A stretch of DNA of 64,000 nt. Origin: Siphonodentalium dalli. Its lineage: Eukaryota; Mollusca; Scaphopoda; Gadilida; Siphonodentaliidae. The DNA lies in assembly GCA_032622095.1 (NCBI GenBank), contig CP136061.1, positions 116,572,754 through 116,636,753 of the forward strand, read 5' to 3'. Position numbers and translations under genes: made by a program. This document shows positions 46,610 through 58,098 of the stretch, piece after piece. The first letter of the stretch is position 1. Every line of letters starts with the position of its first letter. The notes under the pieces were generated by a model that made no database searches, was not told the origin of the DNA, and was given only the letters and a program-made list of their open reading frames with translations.

Positions 46610-47105
46610 AGACACGGTTGGCCTTGGCGGTGGGTATCCTGTGAAAATATCTCCACCCGTCAAAAACCGCCACAAACAGAAAGAACATTAAAATTTAGAT
46701 AGACTTTGTCCGTATACAAATAAGAAATATCGCATAAACAGTATGTTATGGTCATATGTTTGACCATTGTTATGTAAACAAATGCATAAAAAGTAACTTT
46801 TTTGATGTTTGTTTATATTATGATGGTAAACATAAAGAGCGTTCTTTGTTGATGAATACCTGATATGGAACTAATAAAGAGCGTTTATGCCATTTGTGTG
46901 TGATTAGCCAGTAGCATTGCGCTTTCTTCTGCAACACAATCAGGCTCTTGCTTAGGTAAAATATAGTAGGTCTTTGTGATAACATGCTGTTTACGCGATA
47001 GTCATGGTATATATGAACGGAACTGTATGCGTTTTAATGTTTTTCTGGTTATACAGTGTTTGGAACAAATATGAATATTTTCGACAATTAAGGCCGCACG
47101 TGCCT
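46610..47105 (-). mobile_element. TTAA-flanked repeat (family B4, copy 2), middle of the chain
   Basis: An inverted copy of 39135-39626, ending AAGGCCGCACGTGCCT before TTAA at 47106-47109. Both of its TTAA sites are shared with neighbouring elements. Confidence 0.85.
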
Positions 47106-47109
47106 TTAA

Positions 47110-47438
47110 CCTCTTCGCTGCTAAATGACGTTATGACGTCGTGTGCTGGGCTGTTGACGTTGCTGTCATTTTCCAATGGGAAACTATAACGGGAATACCA
47201 CAAGAACCATAAAACTGACTCAGTTGAAATGCTATTATCGTTCACAATCGTGGAACATCACACACTGTTTGAAACTTTGAGATACAGTTATTCCAATGCA
47301 CCGATCTCTGAGTTCCAGTTATGTATAATGGCTTACTGCTCGTGTGATGAAGTAGGTCCGTAGTACCTACGGACCATATAGCACACGCCGTGCACTTTTA
47401 CGTCCGTAATAGTTACGGACGTCATAGCAGCGAAGAGG
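47110..47438. mobile_element. TTAA-flanked MITE (family B5), last of the chain
   Basis: Ends CCTCTTCGCTGCTA and complement, with TTAA at 47106-47109 and 47439-47442. It contains an inner perfect palindrome GGTCCGTAGTACCTACGGACC. The CC start is closest to piggyBac ends. Confidence 0.85.
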
Positions 47439-47449
47439 TTAACAGCTAT

Positions 47450-48620
47450 GACTAATTTTTCAGAATGATCCGACCAAAGGAACATGTAGCCGGCGCCAAA
47501 CAATTTAGTCATGCAAAGAGCAAAATCCAAGATGGCTGCCAGCGGCCATGTTTTATTGGCGATTGACCCCAAAATGACTCGTTCCCTTCTACATGTCAAT
47601 GTTTAGGTTAGAATGAACTAAATGGGCCTAAAAGGCCTCAGTGTTGAAGTTTGGCCCTGCCCACTATTGGCCACTAAATTTGCTACAGCGGCTCAAAAAT
47701 ATTTTTCCGGCAAGTCTTTTTGACTGTTTTTGCAATGAGTTTGGCTTAAAACACATCTATATGATAATATTAACCTAAATGACAAATTTCATAATGATCA
47801 GACAAACAACATACATGTAGCCTGTAGCCCATGCTAATGGATTGAATTTTGAAATCCAACATGGCCACAGGCAGCCATTGTTTTTTTGGCCGAATGACCC
47901 CAAAATGACTCGTTCCTACCCTGCTGGACAAAACAAGTGTCCACTTCAAATAACTGTGGTGCGGTTAGCGTTGCCACCGCAGCCAAAATGCAACTACACC
48001 GCGGCTCCACCGGCTAACTACAGGTGTGCCGCGGTATAATTGCCATTCAGCATGGTGTACATGTAGTTGCCACTGTGTACTTTCATCAAACTGAAAAAAA
48101 AAACAATACAAACCAGAAATCTAACCACGGTGTATCGGTACATGCCATTCGACTGCGAGGGTAGTTGCCTTTCGGTCGCAGTGAACTTGCTGTTTGGCCG
48201 CAGTGTCTGAGTGTACTTGCGGTACTCGCGGTGCTCAACTGCAGTTACAAACTCTTGACACCGAGGCCGAACGGAAAATACACCGCGGTGCCAATGGACA
48301 CTTGTTTTGTCCAGCAGGGTATTTACATGTCAATGTTAACATCCATGACTAATAGTATGCACAGAAATTCATATACAACTGTTTACAGTGAATCCCCCCC
48401 CCCCAGGGCCTCTGCAAATCTGTTTTAGTGTTAAGGGGGTGGGTGTCAAAAAATGGTCGGAAAAAAATGCCAAAAACAGAAGAAAAAAATGGACGTGGGG
48501 TGGGTGGGTCCCAAGAAGGGTCGAAAGTAAAAAATCAGCATACATGCCTGAAAAATATTTCCAACCCCACCCACCTGATTTACCAGGAAAATTTCGATGG
48601 AAATTTTTCCTTGCCGTCGG
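47450..48620 (+). repeat. dispersed repeat carrying a TA-MITE
   Basis: Aligns in reverse complement with 23585-24075 and contains the inserted MITE at 47919-48319. A shorter, more diverged copy of the same repeat lies at about 47450-47610. Frames across the GGGTGGGTGGG part are compositional. Confidence 0.82.
47919..48319. mobile_element. TA-flanked MITE with CCCTGCTGG ends (family D, copy 1)
   Basis: Inverted ends CCCTGCTGGACAAAACAAGT, with TA at 47917-47918 and 48320-48321. The interior is rich in CCGCGG/GCGGTG motifs. The target-site duplication is confirmed by the empty copy at 23885-23886. Confidence 0.92.
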
Positions 48621-48903
48621 CAATTATGGGAATGTCCGTTCATTAATCAGTATCGTCTGCAGTTCAACATTAAAAATCATGGGTGCCTCGTGGTCACCAC
48701 ATACTAGTACCGGTACCTTATTTGGAAAATGTCTCAAAATCGGTGGAAATTTGGGTAACAAATAATCATTAATCAAGCAGAAGATGCCTTTAATGTCCAC
48801 GGTGCGCAGACACTGAACGACATAGACAATGTTTGTTAATCCTGTTTCAGATTATATGCTTCGTTAAACTGAACTTCCCGGGTTTCTGAATAAAATGGCG
48901 GAT

Positions 48904-48940
<37 letters not shown>

Positions 48941-49659
48941 TACCTGGAAGCTATGAATTTCCATGTGGCCGACAAGTTGGCAGCTACAAGGTTAAAACTG
49001 TTTGGGATATCGAGTATTTTTCGATAGTCAGTTATCCACCAATAGATATTAAGATATCGATGTGAAGTGGTTCCTCACTTAAATGAGCACACCAGATACA
49101 GAATGGTGATAAATGCGCGAAAATCTCACTGAGGTCATTAGGTGCAAATAATCTCCACGCCGCGAAAAATGGCCATAAAATCAAAATCTGGTGTAGAATA
49201 ATGTCTAAGTACATGAACAGGGTATGTATGCTTCGCCAAACTGACAACAATGATTAGATTATATTCCACCATACAGGTAGGCCGAAATACGAAAAACTTG
49301 ATTTTTTGTGCTTTACATAAGTTAGAAGGAACTATGTACCGGTACATGTTCATGTACCAAAAATGTTTCCATAGGCATCAGTGTTAAAGTTTGGCCCCGC
49401 CCACAAAATTTGCTACATACGAATTGCATGAAATCATAAATTTCGTGAAGCCCTTCCCTTCGCACATCTTTTGTACTTGTCAATAGGATAATAATAAATA
49501 GGGGTGGGGGTATCTGTTTTTTCAGGTTTTTTTGGTCAAATTTTGACACAAATTTCCAAGAACTGCATATATGCATGATGCCATCGGTGTGCATGATAAA
49601 GAACTGAACTTGAGTCACTACTGTACATGGTTATATAATTTATACCGTAGATGTACCGG
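48621..49659. other. no gene; C35 tract at 48905-48939
   Basis: No exon was recognised. The homopolymer of 35 C is the longest in the window. Confidence 0.5.
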
Positions 49660-49661
49660 TA

Positions 49662-50009
49662 CCCTGCTGGACAAAACAAGTGTCCACTTAACTGCGGTGA
49701 GTGTTGCCACCGCGGCCAAAATGCAACTACACCGTGGCTCCACCAGCTAACTACAGTTGGGCCGAGGTGTAATTGCCATTCGGCATGGTGTAGTTGCCAC
49801 GGTGTATTTTCATCAAACTGAAAAAAGACAATACAAACCAGAAATCTAACCACTGTGTACATGCCATTCGACCGCGAGGGTAGTTGCCTTTTGGCCGCAG
49901 TGTACTTGCCGTTTGGCCGCGGTGCTCAACTGCAGTTACTAACTCTGACACAGCGGCTGAACGGCAAATACACCGCGGTGCCAATGGACACTTGTTTTGT
50001 CCAGCGGGG
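49662..50009. mobile_element. TA-flanked MITE with CCCTGCTGG ends (family D, copy 2)
   Basis: Same ends as 47919-48319, with TA at 49660-49661 and 50010-50011. Shorter interior. Confidence 0.88.
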
Positions 50010-50011
50010 TA

Positions 50012-51595
50012 CACTGTAAAGTTGTGCGGTCGTGGTAGCACCTGGACCATTGTTGTCTATAACCAGAATTTTTTCCTGCACTGAAAATGAAATACTATTA
50101 CAGTAGTATCAACACTGACAACAGACACAGAATGAGAATACAGATGCCTCGAAATTAGGAATATATTAATTTCCAACAATAATGTCAATATGCATAAAGT
50201 TTGATAAACTTCTGTTTTAATACCGATTTTCATATTGTCATGATATTTTGCATCAAATATTATATCTAGTTCATCGTGAGAAACGAAGGCATTTGTGATT
50301 TTTTTGTGCGAAAATGGTCGGCAACCTTTGCCTTTGATTTTGAACACCGTGACCTTGTGACTTCTCTGTCTAAAATTTGCTATCAAATATGTTGTTCAAC
50401 TGGTATTCGTACGGTAACTCGGCACATAATGCTTACCTCGGTGCTATGCATATACTCCGTCTGGGCAACTATGGATGTTCTTTCTATTGTTATTAACTGA
50501 TCCGATTTAATCGTACCTGTATTCAGCACCCATTATTTAGAATTTTTTTGTAATGTTATCAACGACTATTTTTGCGTACAATTACTACTAGCCTAATTCA
50601 AAACAAACTCGTAATTTCATTCGCTCGTTATACAAAATCAAATACATAAATTGTCAACCAGTCATCAATAATTATTATCACATAATTTATATTCCGTCTT
50701 TCTTTTGTGAATATAATGACTCAAATGATTAAAATGTTGGGAACTATTTTTTTTCTCGCCGATGTTACGACGAGCAGTACAATGGATTTCCTTGGCAACC
50801 GTTCAATTTAAATTTAAAGGGAAACAGCTGAAAGTGTATCGCTCTGAAGTTATAATTTTTGTTTGTCGGCTTCGAGCTTTGACAATCCTCCATCAATGTT
50901 CTAGGCGAAAACATCGATAGAAATTTAAAGCCAAGCTCCAAATGTCCAAGATGAAAACTAGAATTGTGTTTTGAGGCAAACAGTTTTAATAATTGAATGA
51001 AATATGTAGACAAAACTTTTACAATTCCCGTTTCCCAATTTCAGCACTTTTCGTCTTTTGACGTTTTTGTCTGATTTTGATAAATTTTATGAAATATATC
51101 GTCAGCTAATTTACAAAATGTTTCGCCATTCATGTTCATGGTATTTACTATGTAATGGAGTATAACTTACCTTTGCTGAAAAAGACATTTATATTTGCTC
51201 CTGGCCACTGTAATCAGTTATCTAATTATTATGAATTTCGAGGTGGAACTCAAGCAATGGAAATGGAGTCAAAGTCAACCATAGTAATTGATAAGTAACG
51301 TTAATTTTGATTGGTAATTGATCAGTAATGTTAATTTTGATTGGTCAGCGACATAGAACTTCGGAAAACCGAGAACATCACGAAGTAGGTTAGTGGGTCT
51401 CCGACAACATCACTAAGTAGGTTCGTGGGTCTCCGACATCTATATTTAGTAATCAATTACCATATATACTATATATATAGTCTATTTATAGATTTCCCGC
51501 CAAAACATCGAATAGTATAGGGTAGATCTCGCATACACGTATATGCTTATCGCTCGCGAACGAGACCCCTGCGGGGTCTCGTTTCGGGCTCGCTA
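50012..51595. other. no gene; short direct repeat and hairpin
   Basis: A 33-bp unit GTAGGTT.GTGGGTCTCCGACA occurs twice at about 51379-51440. A strong hairpin, AACGAGACCCC-TGC-GGGGTCTCGTT, lies at 51559-51583. There is no exon support. Confidence 0.45.
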
Positions 51596-51599
51596 TAAA

Positions 51600-51847
51600 C
51601 AACCAATCTGTGACATTTGACATTCGTTGCGTAGCCGTAGGAACAGACCAGTGCTCTATATCGCAATACGGTCTCATCCGAATGGTCGGTTCTAAAAATA
51701 GTAACATAAATGGGCCCGATTTAATATTCGAAATAAAATCAATATTAATTGATAGAAGCTTTTCCGGACATAGGTCTTCAGTTCATATCTATTATTTTAT
51801 ACCCACGCAACTATTTAAAATTTGTTATTTAAAGAGATAATCCATCT
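51600..51847 (+). mobile_element. TTAA-flanked repeat (family B1, right half)
   Basis: Ends GAGATAATCCATCT before TTAA at 51848-51851. It forms one arm of a large palindrome with the next element. Confidence 0.78.
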
Positions 51848-51924
51848 TTAACATGTTAAATGTTCAAACTTGAAATCTGAAGTTGATTCCGTGTTACCGG
51901 TTGTTGATATCATGCATAGTTTAA

Positions 51925-52444
51925 AGATGGATTATCTCTTTAAATAACAAATTTTAAATAGTTGCGTGGGTATAAAATAATAGATATGAACTGAAGACCT
52001 ATGTCCGGAAAAGCTTCTATCAATTAATATTGATTTTATTTCGAATATTAAATCGGGCCCATTTATGTTACTATTTTTAGAACCGACCATTCGGATGAGA
52101 CCGTATTGGGATATAGAGCACTGGTCTGTTCCTACGGCTACGCAACGAATGTCAAATGTCACAGATTGGTTGTTTATATTGTTTTGTTCCACAGATATAA
52201 GCGATAATGAGTATAATTAACGTTTATTTGTGACAAAATTGCACAATATAATTTCTGGTCTCTGTTAACAGTAACCACTATTGTTCGTTAGCTGAAGAAA
52301 CACACCTTTTTAGACCAGAAAATATTCGAAATAAAATTAATATTAATCAATAGAAGCATTTCCGGACAGGAGTCTTCGATTCAAATCTAATATTTTATAC
52401 CCTGGTAACTATATAATACATGTTTACAAAGAGATAATCCACCT
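51925..52444 (-). mobile_element. TTAA-flanked repeat (family B1, full copy)
   Basis: TTAA at 51921-51924 and 52445-52448, with inverted ends AGATGGATTATCTCTTTAAA and GATAATCCACCT. With 51600-51847 it makes arms of about 250 bp separated by about 75 bp. Confidence 0.88.
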
Positions 52445-52702
52445 TTAAACCAATGGTCTCAATCCGTAATATCATACCAGTACACTTTACCTGACACGAT
52501 ACAGGGACTCAAATTAATTCTCAAATTTCTACGAAAATCTTTTGCTTGTAATTATTGTGATGTTAGAACAACTGCGTATACCACTGCGTATAATTCATAC
52601 ATGCATATACGAATGACGTGATATGTGTGCTACGAATTTGGATATAATTGAAAAGAGTAACTAGTAAGTATATTCCATTCAAGTACCGAATGAATGCTTT
52701 AA

Positions 52703-53060
52703 AGGGGTACTGTACACTAAATCCGGCCATTTATGGGACCATCTCCTTTTATACACCACAGAATGTATGCAACAAATGAATGAATTTGAGCCATGGATTA
52801 GTGCAGACTACACTCATGTGCTCTATGAACGATGCACACAACATGGTAATTATAATGAAAATGAGTTTATGACTGGAGTCATAAATTTATTTTCATTATA
52901 ATTACATGCATGTATCATGTTGTTTGCATATCGTTCATAGAGCATATGAGTGTAGTTTGCACTAATCCATGACCCAAATTCATTCATTTATTGCATATAT
53001 TATGTTGAGTATAAAAAGAGATAGTCCAATCAATGGCCGGATTTTGTGTACAGTCCCCCT
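52703..53060. mobile_element. TTAA-flanked element (family B3, copy 2)
   Basis: Ends AGGGGTACTGTACAC and the complement of AGGGGGACTGTACAC, with TTAA at 52699-52702 and 53061-53064. Nearly the whole element folds as a palindrome (CTCATGTGCTCTATGAACGA.. and complement). Confidence 0.85.
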
Positions 53061-53259
53061 TTAATCAATAACACGTATAAGCATGGAATAGATGATGAGA
53101 GCCTATATACAAAAAATATACAGGTTAGTTGCGGATGTGGGTTAAAAAAGGATTGGGTCATGTCATCGTATTATTATATTTGTCAATTCGTCTCATCGTA
53201 AGTGTATAGGGTTTCCATTTGTTCATACTAAATTTCATAAATGCCGCTCAATCTTTTAA

Positions 53260-53301
53260 AGGTACTCAATCCGATTCGATGGTCCCGATATCATCGGATT
53301 C

Positions 53302-53337
<36 letters not shown>

Positions 53338-53733
53338 TTATTTGAAATACCGCTTCAGTTATCAGAATCGATTAATTGCCCAAAAATAATGCTAACCATG
53401 GTCAACTGTAGTATAACATTGCCCAAAACCTGTTATTTATCAACATTTTGTTCAACGTGATATTGCCGCTTTGCCAAATATCTGACACAAAAATGCCACT
53501 TGATTTTAGGGTTATCCATCTTCATCCGCAATTTGGTCCGAGACTGTCTTCTCGTTGAGTCTTTACTGGGCCACAGAAATTATTGGTGGTGAAAAACAAT
53601 AGACTTCAAAAATCGATATTTGATCACTCTGAGCTTTGATGGGTGGGTTCATCGACTCGAATAAGATAGTTTTTTTTTATTCCCGAAGCCAAGGAAATAG
53701 TAATTAGCGAGCGTTAATTCGGATTATGCATCT
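53260..53733. mobile_element. TTAA-flanked element (family B2, copy 4)
   Basis: TTAA at 53256-53259 and 53734-53737. The ends start AGGTACTCAATCCGATTCGA and AGATGCATAATCCGAATTAA. It holds a small (CAA)n run near 53305. Confidence 0.82.
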
Positions 53734-53739
53734 TTAATA

Positions 53740-54384
53740 TGTCAATTTTCTTGGTTTTCAATAATCCCAAATGTTTTCTCTCGTTGGGTTTTCTTAATAA
53801 TACCGCCTGATCAATTTGCTACGAAATTCCTGCAAGTCTTCACAAATTAGAATAATATGATATTCGTCTCCCGATTATGGTCGCATCTTTTTCATTTCAG
53901 ATCGTTAGGTTTTTTGGAATTCTTTTTCTTCCACCGCGAAGTTTCAATTGGCAGTCTGTGGTTGAATTTTATATATAACTTACCCCATCCAATTACCTCA
54001 GCGTGGAATATAATACGGGAATAACAATGTATGTCACTAGATTTATTACTTTACAAAATCTGCCTGTTGTTAAGTGAATATTCGATAAATAACGGATATA
54101 CTTTACGGTAAAACGTATTCATGTACCGTATATAAACTTATAGTAAATTACTACATGTGCGATATATTCATTTACTTCTGATTATACTACACACACGCCC
54201 TGCAGTAACTTCCACTCACAAAAAAATGTGGAGCAACGGGCGTTCTTTGTGAATAGTTTCAACGGATTTCATGGGCGCCAAAAATACTGAATTAAGTCTC
54301 AGAATAGAATGCGCCCAATATATCACAAATAATGGGTCTGTTGAACTTCTATTGCAACGGAGGATATAACTCACAGGTTGATTA
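53740..54384. other. no gene supported
   Basis: About 640 bp between a TTAA element and the zinc-finger pseudogene. It may include decayed 3' untranslated sequence of that pseudogene. Confidence 0.4.
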
Positions 54385-55012
54385 CTTGAGTGCGGAAACG
54401 GAACAATCGTGAAATCGTTTCATGACTGTTAAGGTTATATGACCGTCGGAACGGCTTTTTACACAAGTCGCTCGCGAATGGTTTCTCACTACAGTGGATG
54501 CATTTATGTTTCCAAATTTGTGCTGACTGAGAAAAAGTTAGGTTACAAATGTAACATTTATAAGGACGCTCGTTAGTATGGAGAACTGTGTGTGTTTTAA
54601 AACAAATATCGGAAAAATGCCTTTAGAACTGCAGATGTCGCACGTATATGGGCGATCGTCTGTGTGCACTGTCTTGTGCTTGTGGGATCTTAAATGACTT
54701 CCCGCACACGTCGCATTTGAATGGTCTATCGTCAGAGTGAATTATCTTATGTCTGTAGAAGGCATCCGAGTTGCCAATATATTTGTCACACATATCACAC
54801 GTGTACGGACACTCTACTGTATGGATTCATATGTGTGTTTTGAGGTATCGTTTGTAAGCATTACCGCATATCGTATGTGGTCGTATCCTCCACAATTCAA
54901 ATGCGATAGTAGAGAGTCACAAATAGCTATTTATCTCTTGACATAGCGTCGGTATCGACCAATACCTTTGGACGGTATAACCGTATTATATAGTTGTTAT
55001 AAAAGATAAACT

Positions 55013-55412
55013 TCCATTTATTGCCACCAAGGAAGAACAAAATAGAAGGAATCCAGAGAAGATTGGCAAAATGTGTATCCACCCCAGACTATCGATATGA
55101 CGAACGAATACATAAATGGGTCTACCAACATTAGAATATATACCGCCGAGAAAGAAGTGATATGATAAACTCTAAAAAATATAATCCGAAACTGACAAAG
55201 TATTACTTACAACCATGGAGCTTTCTCTGGGAACCACATCAAATGGCCATAAAATGAAAATACAGAAACGCCTCTACACCACCAGTCACCAAAAACAGCT
55301 TCATCTCACGTTTCACAAACACGTGGAATCAACTTAATGGACCATGTGTGGACGCACCTGACGTCAACACCTTCAAATCCATATTCAACGACTCCTGAGT
55401 GGGTGGGAATAA
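55013..55412 (+). mobile_element. non-LTR retrotransposon fragment, reverse transcriptase C-terminus
   Basis: The plus-strand translation shows KNKIEGIQRRLAKCVSTPDY, then YRREKSDMIN and finally FTNTWNQLNGPCVDAPDVNT followed by FKSIFNDS and a stop. These are the usual last blocks of CR1/Jockey-type ORF2 proteins. Internal stops and a frameshift make it inactive. It lies within the zinc-finger pseudogene region in the opposite orientation. Confidence 0.78.
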
Positions 55413-55432
55413 AACAAGTTCCCCAATTTTAA

Positions 55433-55952
55433 AGATGGATTATCTCTTTAGATAACAAATTTAAAATAGTTGCGTGGGTATAAAATAATAGATATGAACT
55501 GAAGACCTATGTCCGGAAAAGCTTCTATCAATTAATATTGATTTTATTTCGAATATTAAATCGGACCCATTGATGTTACTATTTTTAGAACCGACCATTC
55601 GGATGAGACCGTATTGCGATATAGAGCACTGGGCTGTTCCTACGGCTACGCAACGAATGTCAAATGTCACAGATTGGTTGTTTGTACTGTTTTGTTCCAC
55701 AGATATAAGCGATAATGAGTATAATTGACGTTTATTTGTGACAAAATTGCACAAAATAATTTTTTGTCTCTGTTAACAGTAACCAATATTGTTCGTTAGC
55801 TGAACAAACACACCTTTTTAGACCAGAAAATATTCGAAATAAAATTAATATTAATCGATAGAAGCATTTCCGGACAGGAGTCTTCGATTCAGATCTAATA
55901 TTTTATACCCCGGTAACTATATAATACATGTTTACAAAGAGATAATCCACCT
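55433..55952 (-). mobile_element. TTAA-flanked repeat (family B1, full copy)
   Basis: Nearly identical to 51925-52444, with TTAA at 55429-55432 and 55953-55956. It begins about 30 bp after the LINE fragment ends. Confidence 0.88.
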
Positions 55953-56769
55953 TTAAATTTAACTAAAACACCAAAACATGTTTTTAACGGATTGTAAATT
56001 TATAGTGTGATTTTAACACTGCTGCAAACACAATTGATAATTACGAAACGTGGGATTAACAAAGAAGCCATACCAGCATAGGCCTATCGCTTTCTTCGGC
56101 CGAAGTTTAAAGGTAAATTCATATTCATATATATCCCTACTGGTTGATGAGAGAAATACATTTTATAATAAATACGACATTGTAGAAGTCAAAAATGACA
56201 TTTATACTTAGAAAAATTTAGAAGTTCTCTGAGGATCTTATGAACCGGTAATCGAATCCGTAGGTTCTAAATATGCAAAAAGTCCATTCACCAAAACACC
56301 AGATGCGACATTTTAGAATCCCACCAACAATATATAGGCCTATGGCACAAATAAATCATGCGAACTCGTTCTCCAGTGTGGGTAACTAACGTTAACCTTA
56401 TATATGAGTTTTACGGCTATGAGGCTGAGTAAAATCCCTTTCACATAGGCTAAGTATGTCGCACTCGTATGGCCAATCTCCAGCGTGCAATCATTTATGA
56501 GTTGCGAGGTTACTAGAAGTAGTGAAAGCTTTTTCCGCATACATGTATCACATGCATATAATGGCCGTACATCACAGTTGTTGGCCATTATATATAAGTA
56601 GTAGCCCTAGAGTAAGAATAATATAGAAAGGTAGGAAACAACATGTAAAAAACAAAATTTTAAACCCACCCACCTCCCATGTTGCACTCGAAATCTCATC
56701 AAAACAACTAAGCTTCGGACATGCATAACTACGTATGCAAAACTATCGAATATCGATAATCACACTTAC

Positions 56770-57063
56770 CGTACATTTCTTGAGAGGTATATCCAGAAAA
56801 ACTACTTTTATCAGGTGAAAATAATCAAAATCACGATAAAATTTGTCTCGACACAACATCATTAGCACGGGATTGTTAGGATCGATAACTCTTCCGAAAA
56901 GTCGGTTGAACTCGGTTCGGTCAAAAAGGCGAAATACATTAAGCGGGCCAACCTTTGACTTGTCCCCGGAGTATAAACCTTGCCATCGCTCTATCGTTGA
57001 CGTCATCGTTGTATGGGTGGGGGGGGGGCACGTCACAAGGCGATGGTGTCGCGAAATATGCAT
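56770..57063 (-). CDS. exon with splice donor in left arm of the inverted-repeat element
   Basis: An open frame of 98 codons from ATG (MHISRHHRLVTC) through a proline stretch encoded by a C10 run, then IERWQGLYSGDKSKVGPLNV and RDKFYRDFDYFHLIKVVFLD. It ends LPLKKCT-like at a consensus donor G|GTAAGT (56764-56769 on the plus strand), in phase 0. The body is basic and aromatic, with no motif I recognise. It could be a first coding exon of a transposase or of a host gene captured by the element. The following exon would have to lie outside the element. The same exon is present, inverted, at 57803-58098. Confidence 0.5.
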
Positions 57064-57802
57064 TGTTATATGTTTTGATGATCAACTCTTTTCAAAAGTA
57101 AATGTAATCGAATATCTACTTGACTAAATATGGGTGAGTGTGTGGGCAAACCGTGCATTTAATAGCTGGATGTAGAGTGAGCGCTCAAATCTTCGCCGGC
57201 TTTCCAGCACACACGAGAACAGTCGAGAAACATGTGCTGAACTTGTTCAATGCAACCTGACGCTTTTCGTGCGTGAACTGTTGTCTGTCGACAACCACAC
57301 AGATTTGCATCGTCGTCGTCGACCCAATAATTTCTTTGAACACCCGTATCACCCGTATAATTCTTCGTTGCATTAATTTTTCGTCAGCGTATATCACATA
57401 ATGTCATATTGCCATGACCTTTAACACTGTAATAAAATATGTCTACAATTGCCGAATCAGCTCTGATAGAGAATATGCAACTTGCGTTGTGGTAAGTTAT
57501 TTATTTTTTATTATGTTTATTACTTGAAAACAAGAACGGGACATATTATGTTATTATGCAAATCTGTGTGGTTGTCGACAGACAACAGTTCACGCACGAA
57601 AAGCGTCAGGTTGCATTGAACAAGTTCAGCACATGTTTCTCGACTGTTCTCGTGTGTGCTGGAAAGCCGGCGAAGATTTGAGCGCTCACTCTACATCCAG
57701 CTATTAAATGCACGGTTTGCCCACACACTCACCCATATTTAGTCAAGTAGATATTCGATTACATTTACTTTTGAAAAGAGTTGATCATCAAAACATATAA
57801 CA

Positions 57803-58098
57803 ATGCATATTTCGCGACACCATCGCCTTGTGACGTGCCCCCCCCCCCCACCCATACAACGACGACGTCAACGATAGAGCGATGGCAAGGTTTATACTCC
57901 GGGGACAAGTCAAAGGTTGGCCCGCTTAATGTATTTCGCCTTTTTGACCGAACCGAGTTCAACCGACTTTTCGGAAGAGTTATCGATCCTAACAATCCCG
58001 TGCTAATGATGTTGTGTCGAGACAAATTTTATCGTGATTTTGATTATTTTCACCTGATAAAAGTAGTTTTTCTGGATATACCTCTCAAGAAATGTACG
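57803..58098 (+). pseudogene. second copy of the exon, frameshifted at the C run
   Basis: Same sequence as the left-arm exon, with the same donor (GT at 58099). The C run has 12 bases here against 10 in the other arm, so the ATG at 57803 is out of frame with the conserved body. The body itself (ERWQGLYSGDKSK ... DIPLKKCT) is unchanged, which implies recent duplication or gene conversion between arms. Confidence 0.5.

Noticed and set aside
51559-51583. Strong GC hairpin as a terminator
   Set aside because: There is no adjacent upstream gene on either strand and no T-run. Bacterial-type terminators do not apply here.
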